The notes: generated from the sequence alone by a model not told the origin. DNA of 64,000 nt from Sphaerimonospora sp050942215 (GCF_050942215.1 NZ_CP192057.1:94633-158632), one strand, 5' to 3'. Shown: positions 47,793-56,928, numbered from the stretch's first letter. Program-made: numbers and translations.

Positions 47793-49250
47793 TTAACGGC
47801 GGGCAAGGGCGGGTGGGCAGATGCCGCAGGGGAGGGTGGCGGCGAAGCCAGCGGCCTGGGACCCGGTCAGCAGCCGCAGGCGGATCTTGGATGATTCGGC
47901 GGCGGCTTCGGTCGTGGCGATGGCCTGTGGCAGGTCGGCGGCATCCAGCACGGTGACGGTGACGAACATGGCGGCCAGGCACACCCCGGCGCCTATCGCC
48001 TCCTCGCTGGCCGCCTGCCTGGCCCGGGCCTGGTCGAAGGCGTCGCGGGCGGTCTCGTCCCTGCCCGTGCGGCGCCGGTAGGCCTGGCGGAAAGCGGCCG
48101 AGGTGACTTCGCTTTCCAGCACCCGGCCGGCGGCGGACGCCGGGAACGGCCGGTACTGCAGCGTCACCCGCTTCGGGTACGGTCCGGGCGCGATCAGCCG
48201 GGCCAGCACATCGGCGTGGACGTTCTGCCGGGGAGCCTCCTGCCAGCTCCACGCCACCGACACGCCGCTGTCGTGCCGGTAGCAGCCGGGGAGTTCCTCG
48301 GCCGACAGCGGTACGGCATCGGCCCACCCCGAGGGCCACTCCCCCTCGACCGGGTGGGCCAGCGCCCTGCTGACCTCACCCCGTGCACTCGGGTCGAAGG
48401 CGGTACGCACCATGCCGGCGATCTCGGCGGCCGAGGCCCGCCCCAGCACGGTGACCCCGCAGGAACCGAGTGCCGACTCCAGGCCCTCCAACGTCCGGGA
48501 CACCTCGGCGGCGGCCTCGGCGAGCGTGGACAGCGCCAGCGGCGATGCCTTGGGGTCGAAGGTGATCGATACCCGGGTGTCGACGTGCGCGGCCGCGGCG
48601 GGTGCGGACGCGACCAGCTGGGCCAGGATCGCCCTGGCCGCATCGGGCGATGCCGGGTCGACGGAGGCGGCGATGGTGTCGGCGAGCCTGCTGCCCGGCT
48701 CGGGGGCGGTCTCCACGGTGACGCTGACCCAGCGCACCGTCGGCACATGCCCGAGGGAGGCCAGCCAGCCGCCCCAGCAGGCGACCCAGGTGTCGGCGTC
48801 GTCGCGGTCGGCCAGCCACGGGGAGGTGGCCACCACCCGCAGCGTCGCGGTCAGATGTCCGGTGCGGCGGTCCCACACCAGACCGTACGGCCGGCCGTAC
48901 CCGTCCATCATGGACAGTGGCACGGTGGGGGCCAGCACGCCGGGCAGCTCAAGATGCGGCTCGGAACGGAAGCGGGTCAGGTCGCGGCGGGTGCCGTACC
49001 ACCAGCGCCACCGCACCAGCAGCACCCCCGCCAGCGGCGTCGCGCCGGCCGGGGCCAGGCCGAGCAGAGCGGCCATGAGCAGGGGCGGCACCAGGTACAC
49101 CAGCGCGCGGGGTGAGACGGCGGCGGCCACCAGTAGCGCCACGACGACGCCGAGCAGGGCGAACGTCACACCGACGCCCATTCCGAACAGCCCGATGCCG
49201 CGCCGGCGCCGCCATCCCCCGTAGGTACGCGGCTCTGTCTGCGGGCTCAT
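47793..49250 (-). CDS. SCO6880-like conjugation protein
   Basis: 485 residues from ATG at 49250, overlapping the TrbL-like stop (ATGA). The frame continues upstream but only as a shadow. Basic start, then two membrane helices (GVTFALLGVVVALLVAAAV, LVYLVPPLLMAALLGLAPAG) as in PrgI-like proteins, then a long soluble part with RWRWWYGTRRDLTRFRSEPH and the TWVACWGGWLASLGHVPTVR block. This is the SCO6880 family of actinobacterial T4SS loci, equal to the N-terminal part of VirB4 in other systems. Confidence 0.82.
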   Translation of the reverse strand: MSPQTEPRTYGGWRRRRGIGLFGMGVGVTFALLGVVVALLVAAAVSPRALVYLVPPLLMAALLGLAPAGATPLAGVLLVRWRWWYGTRRDLTRFRSEPHLELPGVLAPTVPLSMMDGYGRPYGLVWDRRTGHLTATLRVVATSPWLADRDDADTWVACWGGWLASLGHVPTVRWVSVTVETAPEPGSRLADTIAASVDPASPDAARAILAQLVASAPAAAAHVDTRVSITFDPKASPLALSTLAEAAAEVSRTLEGLESALGSCGVTVLGRASAAEIAGMVRTAFDPSARGEVSRALAHPVEGEWPSGWADAVPLSAEELPGCYRHDSGVSVAWSWQEAPRQNVHADVLARLIAPGPYPKRVTLQYRPFPASAAGRVLESEVTSAAFRQAYRRRTGRDETARDAFDQARARQAASEEAIGAGVCLAAMFVTVTVLDAADLPQAIATTEAAAESSKIRLRLLTGSQAAGFAATLPCGICPPALARR

Positions 49251-50665
49251 GTCCGTTCCTGTCGTGGCGGGGTCATCGAGTCGGAGACGGTGCCGCCGGC
49301 CTTCTTCGCGCCGGTGGCCAGCCCTGAGACGACCACCCCGGCCGCTGCTCCGGCGGGACCGGCTGCGGCTCCCGCCCTGGCCGCCGACGCCGTGGACGCG
49401 GTGGCGGCCGTGGAGGTCTGCCGGGCGGATGCCGTACGGCTCCCGCCCGCAGGGGCCGGACCCGGCGCGGGGCCCGGGCCGGACGCGGGGGGACGTGCCC
49501 CGCCAGGTGGGGGCATGGAGGAGGACATGAAGCGGGCGTGGTCGACGGCGCTGGCCCCGCCCGCCCCGCCCAGGCCGCGACCGCCGCGAAAGGCGCCGAT
49601 CGCGACCGCTCCCCCGACGGCCGTGCCGAGGAAACCGTCGCCCGAGGCCGTCTCGCTGATGCTGCCGGTGGCCCAGGTGAAGAACTTCAGCAGCGCGGGC
49701 AGTGCCAGGATCGACAAGACGATCATGGCGAAGCCCATGAACGTCGACCTGGTGTCGGAGGCATCGCCGAGCATCGCGAACGCCGTGGCGTACACCATGG
49801 CGGCCGCGGGCTTGTAGAAGATCAGCGCGAGCATCCAGCCTGTCACCCGGCGGAACCACGGGCGGGTGAGCGCGGTCATCGACCCGGCGGCCGCCAGCGG
49901 CAGCACCCCGGCCAGCACGACCAGCGCGGCCTGGCGGAACAGCATCAGCACCGCCTGGATCGCCGCGGCGATGATGGCCACGATCCCGAGCACGATCACC
50001 ACTCCGGGCGAGGCGCCGGTCAGGCCGAGGACAGTGGTAAGGCGTTTGGCGAAGTCGCCGGTGCCCATATTCAGGACCCAGCCGGACCACTCGTCGCCGA
50101 TCTTCAGCAGCAGGGCGGGCAGCAGCACACCGAGGCTGCCGGTACCGCAGATGACGAGCAAGCCGGTGCCGACGTCCAGCAGCGGCGTGGTCTTGCGCGT
50201 GATGGCGATCTTGGCTGCGGCCGCCAGCAGCGACAGCGCGGCGATGGCGACGGCGAACGGGAGCGTCCACTGCTGCATCCGGGTGATCACGTCGGACGCC
50301 GACGGGCCGCTGCAGCCGGCCACCGGGTCGACCACCAGGCAGGGTGAGTCGATCCGTACCCACCAGGAGACCGTGTTGGTGATCAGCCAGGACACCGCGT
50401 ACTGGATCGCGTCGGCCAGGCCGTTCACGCCGTACTGCACCGCGCCCTTGGCGGCTGCTCCCGCGGTGTCGTTGAGGACCTGGCCACCGCCTTCGACCGC
50501 TGCGCGGCCGAGGGTGCCGGTGCCGGGCAGTACGGCATTGCCGACCGTCTCGGCGGCGCACAACGGGGAGGTCATGTCGGCACAGCCCGGCGGGGTCGGT
50601 GCGGTGACCAGGTCCGGGATGAACGTCATCGTCGGGCCGCCAGTCATCACTGGGCCGCCCGTCAT
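49247..50665 (-). CDS. TrbL/VirB6-like polytopic membrane protein
   Basis: 472 residues from ATG at 50665 (overlap with the previous stop); further ATGs at 50647 and 50629 are possible starts. Six or more membrane helices between about 70 and 330 (LPFAVAIAALSLLAAAAKIA, VVIVLGIVAIIAAAIQAVLM, AALVVLAGVLPLAAAGSMTA, STFMGFAMIVLSILALPALL). The last 110 residues are Gly/Pro/Ala-rich and disordered. It would form the inner-membrane channel of the T4SS. The TRPWFRRVTGWMLALIFYKP segment is typical of the actinobacterial form. Confidence 0.85.
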   Translation of the reverse strand: MTGGPVMTGGPTMTFIPDLVTAPTPPGCADMTSPLCAAETVGNAVLPGTGTLGRAAVEGGGQVLNDTAGAAAKGAVQYGVNGLADAIQYAVSWLITNTVSWWVRIDSPCLVVDPVAGCSGPSASDVITRMQQWTLPFAVAIAALSLLAAAAKIAITRKTTPLLDVGTGLLVICGTGSLGVLLPALLLKIGDEWSGWVLNMGTGDFAKRLTTVLGLTGASPGVVIVLGIVAIIAAAIQAVLMLFRQAALVVLAGVLPLAAAGSMTALTRPWFRRVTGWMLALIFYKPAAAMVYATAFAMLGDASDTRSTFMGFAMIVLSILALPALLKFFTWATGSISETASGDGFLGTAVGGAVAIGAFRGGRGLGGAGGASAVDHARFMSSSMPPPGGARPPASGPGPAPGPAPAGGSRTASARQTSTAATASTASAARAGAAAGPAGAAAGVVVSGLATGAKKAGGTVSDSMTPPRQERT

Positions 50666-51405
50666 CGCGCGGACGCGGGGAAGCGGGTGTAGCCGGTCAG
50701 GTCGGTCACCACGGCCGACGTACGCGCCCAGTCGCCGCCGGGCGGGGCCACCACCCGCCAGTCGCCATCCCGCCACAGCACCTGCATCCGCATGGCGGCA
50801 CGCACGGTGGTGCTGTCGTGTCCGGGGCCGGCCACGACCACATCGACGACCGCCAGGCCAGGGACGTAGGCCTGCCACCGGAAGGCCTCCACCACCACGT
50901 ACGCCCGCCCGATCGGCTCGCCGTCGGCGACGCCCGCCACCGCACGGACGCTGTCGTAGGTGGCCCGCACCGACCGCAGCAGAGCCGAGGTCTCCGGTCC
51001 GGTGAACTGCTCGGTGATGGTCGGCTCGAACACGGCCGGGCCCCAGCGTGGGCTGGCCCGCATGCCGAGATGCAGCGCGGCCAGCAGCGCCCCCGCTGGC
51101 GTCGGTGCGAAGCCGTACGCCCGATCCCCGGCCACCACGCGCGGGCCGTCGGAAGAGGAGTACGGCAGTCGTACGCCGTGGAAGTCCGTCCACCGCCAGT
51201 CGCGCACGTCCACATCGGGCATAGCCGGATCGGCGAAGCCCGGCGGTACGGCATGCGCCTGGGCAGCCGGCGGCGAGGGGATCGTGTGCGCGCGATCGAC
51301 CGGCGACGACCACCGCGTGACCGTCAAGAGCACCACGGCGGCGACCAGAACCGCCGCGACCCCGCCGTAGACGAGCAGCCTGCGGCCGTTGCGAGGCCGG
51401 TTCAC
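50662..51405 (-). CDS. Membrane-anchored conjugation accessory protein (TcpC/VirB8-like position)
   Basis: 247 residues from GTG at 51405 (GTGA overlap). One N-terminal helix (LLVYGGVAAVLVAAVVLLTV) then an outer domain with two halves: GALLAALHLGMRASPRWGPA and YVVVEAFRWQAYVPGLAVVD, VLWRDGDWRVVAPPGGDW. The ending of strands plus W-R-V is like NTF2-type domains found in TcpC/VirB8 proteins. Family assignment rests on layout and position. Confidence 0.65.
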   Translation of the reverse strand: MNRPRNGRRLLVYGGVAAVLVAAVVLLTVTRWSSPVDRAHTIPSPPAAQAHAVPPGFADPAMPDVDVRDWRWTDFHGVRLPYSSSDGPRVVAGDRAYGFAPTPAGALLAALHLGMRASPRWGPAVFEPTITEQFTGPETSALLRSVRATYDSVRAVAGVADGEPIGRAYVVVEAFRWQAYVPGLAVVDVVVAGPGHDSTTVRAAMRMQVLWRDGDWRVVAPPGGDWARTSAVVTDLTGYTRFPASAR

Positions 51406-51707
51406 CCGAAGACCGCCATGATGATCGGTACGGCGACCGCCGCCAGCGACACCCCGAGCAGGACCTTGGGGAGTTCGGAGGCGCCCTCAGCCGCGTAGTG
51501 CGACCGCCCGGACTGGCCGATCGCCATCTTGCCCGCACAGATCAGGATCCCGGCGATGCCGAGGATCAGGCAGGCCCACTTCCCCCAGGCGAGAAGCAGC
51601 TCGATCTTCGGCTGCAGCCCCGGCGGCACCTTCGGTGAGGGATCATTGACAAGATCGTGCGGGAACAGGACGCCACCGAACGCGTCCTGCAGCATCTGCA
51701 GCCACAT
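51402..51707 (-). CDS. Small two-helix membrane protein of the T4SS operon (pilin-like position)
   Basis: 101 residues if ATG at 51707 is used, with GGGAGAGG 4 bases upstream; the longer frame begins at TTG 51755 without a ribosome site. MWLQMLQDAFGGVLFPHDLV, then two helices (LLLAWGKWACLILGIAGILI, ELPKVLLGVSLAAVAVPIIM). Conserved in actinobacterial T4SS loci as the first gene before SCO6880/TrbL-like genes; by position and size it may play the VirB2/VirB3 part. Confidence 0.68.
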   Translation of the reverse strand: MWLQMLQDAFGGVLFPHDLVNDPSPKVPPGLQPKIELLLAWGKWACLILGIAGILICAGKMAIGQSGRSHYAAEGASELPKVLLGVSLAAVAVPIIMAVFG

Positions 51708-51901
51708 CAGGCCTCTCCCCTGGCTCCCGAGCTCCCACGAGCTCACATCGGTCAATGCTCAGGAAGCCCCACCAGGGGTTGCACACGCCGTGACGCCAGC
51801 GGAAGGACACATACGACATCCGGAAGATTGCCAACCGGATGGGCGTGGAATAGCATCCGCTCGAGCACGTGTCTTGAACTCACAATCGAGCACTGCGTGG
51901 T

Positions 51902-51928
51902 GAAGCCCCGGCCACTGGCCGAGGCTTC
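51902..51928. terminator. Hairpin between the NUDIX gene and the T4SS operon
   Basis: GAAGCC (51902-51907) with GGCTTC (51923-51928), and inside it GGCC-ACT-GGCC. It follows the minus-strand NUDIX stop at 51958. Confidence 0.6.
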
Positions 51929-51957
51929 GTCGATTCGCCAGCGCGGGCCACGCCGCG

Positions 51958-52407
51958 CTATGCCCAACCGTCGAGGCTGAAGGTGTCTCCGCGAGCGTAT
52001 GCGTCGATGCCGGTGCGGATGTACGTGACGACCTCATCGGGGAGATCTCCGAGGGTGAACCAGTCGATCTTGCTGCATTTACCCGGTTCGGCGTTGGACG
52101 GTATCCCCTTCCACCACCGAGCGGCGAAGAACACGCCGATGCGTGCCTGCCCGTCAGGGTCGGCGTGGTGGCACAGATGCACGAACCGCAGGTCTGCGGG
52201 GTCGATGAGAATGCCGAGTTCTTCGAGGGCTTCACGGGCCGCGCCCGCCAGTAGGGACTCGCCTTCATCGAGACAGCCGCCCGGCACCGACCAGATTCCG
52301 TCAGCGAAGCCGGTGTTCGCTCGCTGAAGCATCAATACCTTGCTGTGCTCGACGAGGATCAGATGCACCCCGACGTGGGGGCGGAATATCCCGGCTGGTG
52401 TGGACAC
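51958..52407 (-). CDS. NUDIX hydrolase (second copy)
   Basis: 149 residues from GTG at 52407. Nudix box: GGCLDEGESLLAGAAREALE followed by ELGI, all core residues present. Start RPHVGVHLILVEHSKVLMLQ is typical of MutT-like enzymes acting on nucleotide derivatives. It follows the split methyltransferase gene by 65 bases, so both belonged to one operon. A different NUDIX gene ends the 30-35 kb cluster, but the two are not close copies. Confidence 0.85.
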   Translation of the reverse strand: MSTPAGIFRPHVGVHLILVEHSKVLMLQRANTGFADGIWSVPGGCLDEGESLLAGAAREALEELGILIDPADLRFVHLCHHADPDGQARIGVFFAARWWKGIPSNAEPGKCSKIDWFTLGDLPDEVVTYIRTGIDAYARGDTFSLDGWA

Positions 52408-52472
52408 AGCATCTCCTGGTGATGGTTTGAATCACGCGAAACGGTGGCGTCGACGCCATCGTCGTGTTGGCC

Positions 52473-53510
52473 CTAGCCGGTGATGGTGGCCTTCCAGCGG
52501 CCGCGCTGGAGGTGGATCGTCCCGTCCGGGGTGATCCGCACGCGGGCGCCGTACAGCGGCAGACTGCCGTGCTGGAGCCAGTAGTCACGGACCCTGTCGA
52601 GTTCGTCCCACAGGCGGTGCGGGCCCGCCTGGTGGACTACCGGCCGCGCGTGGTCAACCTGCACGGCCCGCGCCCACGACCCGTCCGGGTGGACCATGAC
52701 CGCCGTCCGCGTGCTCGCATCCTCGTGGTAGCTATGCTCGATCCCCGGGCAGGTCACCTCAAGCATGCTGCGGAGTTCCCAGGCGTCCTCCTCGATGTCC
52801 AGGACGGGGTAGTGGGTCATTGCGACGTGCTCGCCTTCGGCGGTCCGCGCGGTGGCCACCAGCCCGGTCAGGCCGGGCGGGTAGTCGCCGCCAGTCCTGG
52901 TCTTCATGAACATCGCCCAGTCCCGTTCCACGGTCCCGACCGCGCCGCCGTCAGCGGTTTTGACGGCAGACACGATGAGCGAGGTGTTGGTGATGGTCGT
53001 CACCAGACGGCCGCCGGGGTTGAGGGCGGTCAGCCACGAGGCGGGGATAGGCCGGACGGCTACCATCGCCACGATCCGGTCGGCCGCCCACGGGATGGTC
53101 CCAGTGGCGTCGAGCGGTGCGATACGCGGGTGGTAGCCGATGTCGGCCAGCCGCCGCGCGGCTACGGTGGTCACGTAGTTGTCCACGTCGATGCTAATCA
53201 CCTGGTCTTCGCCGAGCAGGTGGCACAGCAGGGCCGCGCCGTACCCGGAGCCGACGCCGACATCGAGGACGGTGTCCTTCTCGCCGATCCTGGCGTGCCG
53301 ATACATCTGGAGCACGAGGGTCGGCAGGGTGCTGGAGGAGGTGGGTCGGCCGGTCGGCTCGTCGCCGGGCTCGGCGTGGTCGGCGTGCAGGGTGCCGATC
53401 TTCGTGACGAGCGTACGGTCGGAGTAGGCGGCGTCCAGCCAGGCCGCTTCATCGTCCGGGCCGCGCCGTACCTTCCAGCGGTCGTTCCAGGTCCACCAGG
53501 CGGGAACTAA
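52473..53510 (-). pseudogene. PIMT-like methyltransferase, C-terminal part cut off by an IS
   Basis: The frame reads from the IS edge: HLVPAWWTWNDRWKVRR, the SAM motif TVLDVGVGSGYGAALLCHLL, VISIDVDN, and then a long C-terminal part to LQRGRWKATITG. This is protein-L-isoaspartate O-methyltransferase-like, as in actinobacterial methyltransferases found with peptide or kinase genes. The missing first 33 residues are intact 1.7 kb away at 55214-55312. Some product may still arise from a start inside the element, but it would lack the N-terminus. Confidence 0.8.
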
Positions 53511-53540
53511 GTGGTCGTGTTCGTAAATCCCTCGGGGGTT
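53511..53540 (+). repeat. Left terminal inverted repeat of the IS630 element
   Basis: Pairs with 55184-55213; the transposase stop codon (53541-53539) overlaps its inner end. Confidence 0.85.
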
Positions 53541-54735
53541 ACGCGGCGGCGTCCAGTACGGCAGGCTGATGGTCGCAGTCATCGTGCTGCTGGAGGTTGG
53601 ACTCTTTCTGTTCGTGCCGCTCGATCCGGGCCAGCAGGTCCTCGAGGTCGGCCGGGGTGAACTTCCATCTGAAGGGCCGGGCGGTGGCGTTGTAACGCCG
53701 CTCGAAGGCGATGAGCCGGTCTTCGACCTCGTCAAGGCTGGTGAAGTCGTTGGGCGTGACGACCTTGCGCTGCACGATGGAGAAGAAGATTTCCACCTGG
53801 TTCAACCAGGAGGCGTGCACGGGCGTGTGCACCATGACCGCGTTGGGGAACCGCGCGGTCAGCCGGTCGGCGGCGGCCTTGCCACGGTGGGAGGAGCCGT
53901 TGTCGACGACCCAGAACACCCGCTTGGCCGAGGCGTAGGGCTCTTGGGTCATGACCTGCTCGACCAGGTCCATGAACGGCACGATGCCGGTCTTGGCCGA
54001 GCAGCGGCCGAACACGTGGGCGCGGTGGACGTCGTAGGCGGCCTGGTAGGCCAGCGCGCCGCCGCGTTCGTAGTCGTGGTTGACCCGCATCATCCGGGCG
54101 GCCCCGGGCGGCAGGGTGGGGTGGCAGCGGCAGCGGGCCTGGATGGAGGTCTTCTCATCGGCGGAGATCACATACTCGTCGTCGCCCAGGGACAGGCCAT
54201 CCCAGGTGCGGGCGTATAGGTCCAGCACTTTGCTCGCTTTGGCGGCGAAGTCGGGGTCGCGGATGAAGATCCACGTCTGGTATTGCCAGGGCTTGAGCGC
54301 GTCAGCGGCCAGGATCCGGCGGACGGTGGAGGCGGAGATCGCCGCGGCGATGCCCCGGGCGACGACTTCGCCGGCCAGGTCGGGGCAGCTCCAGCGCGAT
54401 AGCGGCACCCCGGTTTCGGCCGGCAGTTGGCAGGCCAGCGCTTTGATCTCGGCGACCTGGACCGGGGTGAACTTCGGCGGGCGCCCGGAGCGGGGCCGGT
54501 CGGCCAGTCCTTTCATGCCCTCGTCGGCGTATCGGCCGCGCCATAGGCGGACGGTGTCCACGGTGACGCCTCGGCGTCGGGAGATCTTCGCGTTGGAGTA
54601 GCCGTGCGCGGCGTCCAGCACGATCCGCACGCGGATGACCTGCTGGTAAGGGGCGGTGTGGGAGTACGCCAGCTGCTTGAGCCGCCGGCGTTCGGCGGCA
54701 GCCAAGACGATCTGGCGGGCGCGGGGGACGGGCAC
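53539..54735 (-). CDS. IS630-family DDE transposase
   Basis: 398 residues from GTG at 54735, full length. HTH part: SNAKISRRRGVTVDTVRLWR, GRPPKFTPVQVAEI. Catalytic triad: Asp in VISADEKTSIQ, Asp in WVVDNGSSHRG, Glu in ASWLNQVEIFFSIVQRK. No frameshift, so it may be active. Uniform with the Tc1/mariner-like IS630 group that inserts at TA-containing sites. Confidence 0.92.
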   Translation of the reverse strand: MPVPRARQIVLAAAERRRLKQLAYSHTAPYQQVIRVRIVLDAAHGYSNAKISRRRGVTVDTVRLWRGRYADEGMKGLADRPRSGRPPKFTPVQVAEIKALACQLPAETGVPLSRWSCPDLAGEVVARGIAAAISASTVRRILAADALKPWQYQTWIFIRDPDFAAKASKVLDLYARTWDGLSLGDDEYVISADEKTSIQARCRCHPTLPPGAARMMRVNHDYERGGALAYQAAYDVHRAHVFGRCSAKTGIVPFMDLVEQVMTQEPYASAKRVFWVVDNGSSHRGKAAADRLTARFPNAVMVHTPVHASWLNQVEIFFSIVQRKVVTPNDFTSLDEVEDRLIAFERRYNATARPFRWKFTPADLEDLLARIERHEQKESNLQQHDDCDHQPAVLDAAA

Positions 54736-54807
54736 CAGAGGACTCTCTGTAGTCGATCTTCACGGTGACTCGCCGACAATGCCCGCATTCATGCCGATAG
54801 TGGGCGA

Positions 54808-55152
54808 ATGACACGCCGGGACGGCAAGATATCGGCCATGCCTGCCATCCCCGCCTCGACCAAGACGTCCCTGGCTCAGCGGCTGTTTCTGCACGCCAAG
54901 CAGCACTGGCCCCAGCTGGCCGACGTTCACGTGCGCTACCGCGGCCAGTTCGGCTACGTCGAGGGGGAACTCGCCGGTGGCCAGCGGCTGCCGCTGATGC
55001 GGCTGCGCTATGGCGGATCGGCGCACCGATGGGGGCTGGCGATCCATACGCCCAGCACGGGCGGTTATGAGGATGCGATCTGGTTCACCGGCAGCCCGCA
55101 AGAGGCCCTCGACCTGGTCTGCGACCTCTACGTGACCAACGCCAACAGCTGA
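54808..55152 (+). CDS. Passenger ORF inside the IS630 element
   Basis: 114 residues from ATG at 54808, divergent from the transposase; an ATG at 54838 is an alternative. WPQLADVHVRYRGQFGYVEG, GGQRLPLMRLRYGGSAHRWG, EDAIWFTGSPQEALDLVCDL: a compact alpha/beta protein with good codon character. Similar small proteins are found in actinomycetes near transposases; no function is known. Being inside the terminal repeats, it moves with the element. Confidence 0.6.
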   Translation: MTRRDGKISAMPAIPASTKTSLAQRLFLHAKQHWPQLADVHVRYRGQFGYVEGELAGGQRLPLMRLRYGGSAHRWGLAIHTPSTGGYEDAIWFTGSPQEALDLVCDLYVTNANS

Positions 55153-55183
55153 TCACGAGCAGCGCACTGACCCACCAACCGTC

Positions 55184-55213
55184 AACCCCCGAAGGACTTC
55201 CAGCGACGACCAC
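55184..55213 (-). repeat. Right terminal inverted repeat of the IS630 element
   Basis: Reverse complement matches 53511-53540 at 23 of 30 positions; followed by the TAA duplication. Confidence 0.85.
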
Positions 55214-55312
55214 TAAGTGGTGGCGTGGGATGTTCGCGACGGCGTCGCGCCACCGTGACCCCGGATGGGTGACGCGGCTGGCGAGTGCGTGCGCGTAGGG
55301 ATGCCAGTCCAT
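55214..55312 (-). pseudogene. N-terminal fragment of the split PIMT-like methyltransferase
   Basis: ATG at 55312: MDWHPYAHALASRVTHPGSR, WRDAVANIPRHHLV, the usual beginning of actinobacterial PIMT-like methyltransferases (WxPHA-x-L). It runs into the IS630 element and continues past it at 53510. Confidence 0.82.
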
Positions 55313-55418
55313 GCGATCAGTCTGACGCGGCGGGGGACGCGCTCCATTGCCAAAGGATGTGGGTATTTTCTGGGCCTGATACTGGGCATAGAGTGGGCAT
55401 TCTTGCGACACTGGTCGC

Positions 55419-56345
55419 ATGACAGGTCAAGGAGCGGGGAGCGCGTCGGCGGACGCGCTACCGGACGAGGTTCGGACGCTGTTGCGGGCCGGGCTGCCGG
55501 TGAGGCCGGAGGTGTGCGGTCCGGCGCTGCTCGGGCTTCGCGGGGTGAAGGCGCGGGCACTGCGTCCGGAGGATGTGGCGAGCCGGGCGCTGGCGCTGGA
55601 CGGCCTGCTGCGCGAACAGCTCGACCGGTTCGAGAACGCCGATCTCGCCGACGCCGCCCGGCTGCTGTTCGGAGCGCGGACCGCGACGTCCGGGGCGACG
55701 CTGACGGCCCGCCGCCAGGCGGCGGCCGCCGCCGCCGGGTACGAGGTGCACCACTTCCGCAAACGCATCGAGCCGAAGGTGACCGAACTGGTGGCCTGGC
55801 AGCTGCGCCGCGACAGTGAGGAGTTCACCGCCCGGCGCGCCACACCACCCGAGCTGTATGCCGCCTCCGGCCCGCTCGTGCTCCCCGCAGACGTGTTCGC
55901 GTGGGAGGCCGCCGAGCACCAGCACGTCCTGGCGACGTTGTGGGGTGCGGTCTACCTGCTGCGCGCCGAACTGCTGACCGTCGCCCGGCTGGTCAGCATG
56001 GACGCCCCCGCAACCGAGGTCGACGGCGCGGCCGCGGCGGCGCTGTGGCGACACGCCCTGGTCCTGACGGCCACCGCGCGCTACCGAGCCGCCTACGGCG
56101 CCGCTGTTTTGCACGCGGCGACCGATCTGGGCCCACAGCAGATCGCCGCCTACGCCGGGTGGACGCCCCCGCTCACCCCCGTCCAGGAGCTGCTCCTGGC
56201 CGAGCTCACCGACCCCACTGAGGGGCTTGCCGACTTCACCGCGCGGCTGGACGCAGCCGCCGGCGGCAAGCGACTGGCCGCCACCTGGCGGCGGGCACTG
56301 TCCAGCCGCGACGGCGGCACCGCGATGGAGGTCACCACGTCATGA
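55419..56345 (+). CDS. Hypothetical helical protein, first gene of the NTPase/aaRS-like operon
   Basis: 308 residues from ATG at 55419; no ribosome site is visible, so the message may be leaderless or start close to the ATG. Ala/Leu-rich helices throughout, with GYEVHHFRKRIEPKVTELVA near residue 110 and HQHVLATLWGAVYLLRAELL near 170. No signal or catalytic motif; no family recognised. It overlaps the next gene by ATGA, tying it to the NTPase and the aaRS-like protein. Confidence 0.65.
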   Translation: MTGQGAGSASADALPDEVRTLLRAGLPVRPEVCGPALLGLRGVKARALRPEDVASRALALDGLLREQLDRFENADLADAARLLFGARTATSGATLTARRQAAAAAAGYEVHHFRKRIEPKVTELVAWQLRRDSEEFTARRATPPELYAASGPLVLPADVFAWEAAEHQHVLATLWGAVYLLRAELLTVARLVSMDAPATEVDGAAAAALWRHALVLTATARYRAAYGAAVLHAATDLGPQQIAAYAGWTPPLTPVQELLLAELTDPTEGLADFTARLDAAAGGKRLAATWRRALSSRDGGTAMEVTTS

Positions 56346-56914
56346 GCCTCGAACAGCTCCTTGATCCCAACACTCCCCCCCGCCGGTACGTCGTGACCGG
56401 TGGCCCATCCGCCGGCAAGGAGGCCGTGCTCGCCGAACTACACACCCGCGGCATCCCGGCGACTGAGGGCGAACCGGCCCGGGAGATCTACCGCAAGCAC
56501 CGCGACCGGCTCGGCCGGCACCTGCAGGTCGGCGACCGGCGCGCCTACTCCCGTGACGTCCTGGAGGCGTTCATCGCCGAGTACTGCGACCACACGTCCG
56601 GACTGCGGTTCTACAACCGCGGCATCCCCGACGGGTACGGCTGGGACGCCTTCTTCGGCCTGGGCCCGTATCCAGAGCTGGAGCAGGCCGCCCGCGTCTA
56701 CCGCTACAACGCGGTGTTCGTGCTCGACCCGCTGGACGATTTCGACTCCGAAGACGACCTGGTGTGGGCCAAGGAACGCGAGATTCGCCGCGTTCACGAG
56801 CTGATCATCCAGGGCTACTACGACGCCGGCTACCGGCCCATCTTCGTCCCCGCCGATGAAAGCGGCCGCCGCGTCGACTTCATCCTCGCCCAGATCCCCG
56901 CGCCGACGACCTGA
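56342..56914 (+). CDS. AAA_28-like P-loop NTPase / kinase
   Basis: 190 residues from ATG at 56342. P-loop VVTGGPSAGKEAVLAEL (GGPSAGKE in place of GKS/T), then EGEPAREIYRKHRDRLGRHL, LRFYNRGIPDGYGWDAFFGL with a Asp-rich continuation, and AVFVLDPLDDFDSEDDLVWA. The pattern resembles AAA_28 predicted ATPases/kinases seen beside nucleotide-metabolism genes. The Lys of the P-loop is followed by Glu rather than Ser/Thr, which is unusual. It is in an operon with the aaRS-like fusion. Confidence 0.72.
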   Translation: MSLEQLLDPNTPPRRYVVTGGPSAGKEAVLAELHTRGIPATEGEPAREIYRKHRDRLGRHLQVGDRRAYSRDVLEAFIAEYCDHTSGLRFYNRGIPDGYGWDAFFGLGPYPELEQAARVYRYNAVFVLDPLDDFDSEDDLVWAKEREIRRVHELIIQGYYDAGYRPIFVPADESGRRVDFILAQIPAPTT

Positions 56915-56928
56915 CCGGAAAGGGCAGC

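Larger units (their letters stand above)
53511..55213. mobile_element. IS630-family element with a passenger ORF, inserted in the methyltransferase gene
   Basis: 1703 bp with imperfect 30-bp terminal inverted repeats (53511-53540 and 55184-55213; 23 of 30 match, both starting GTGGTCGT and ending TCGGGGGTT). TAA flanks both sides (53508-53510, 55214-55216) as a target duplication. Removing the element and one TAA restores ...NIPRHHLVPAWW... in frame, so the borders are firm. It carries a transposase and one outward-facing ORF. Confidence 0.87.

Noticed and set aside
47793..50561. 922-residue version of the SCO6880-like protein
   Set aside because: Extension is antisense-like Arg/Gly text over the TrbL gene; ATG 49250 fits the 4-base overlap.
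49247..51538. 763-residue version of the TrbL-like protein
   Set aside because: The N-terminal extension is a shadow of the two genes upstream; ATG 50665 overlaps the preceding stop.
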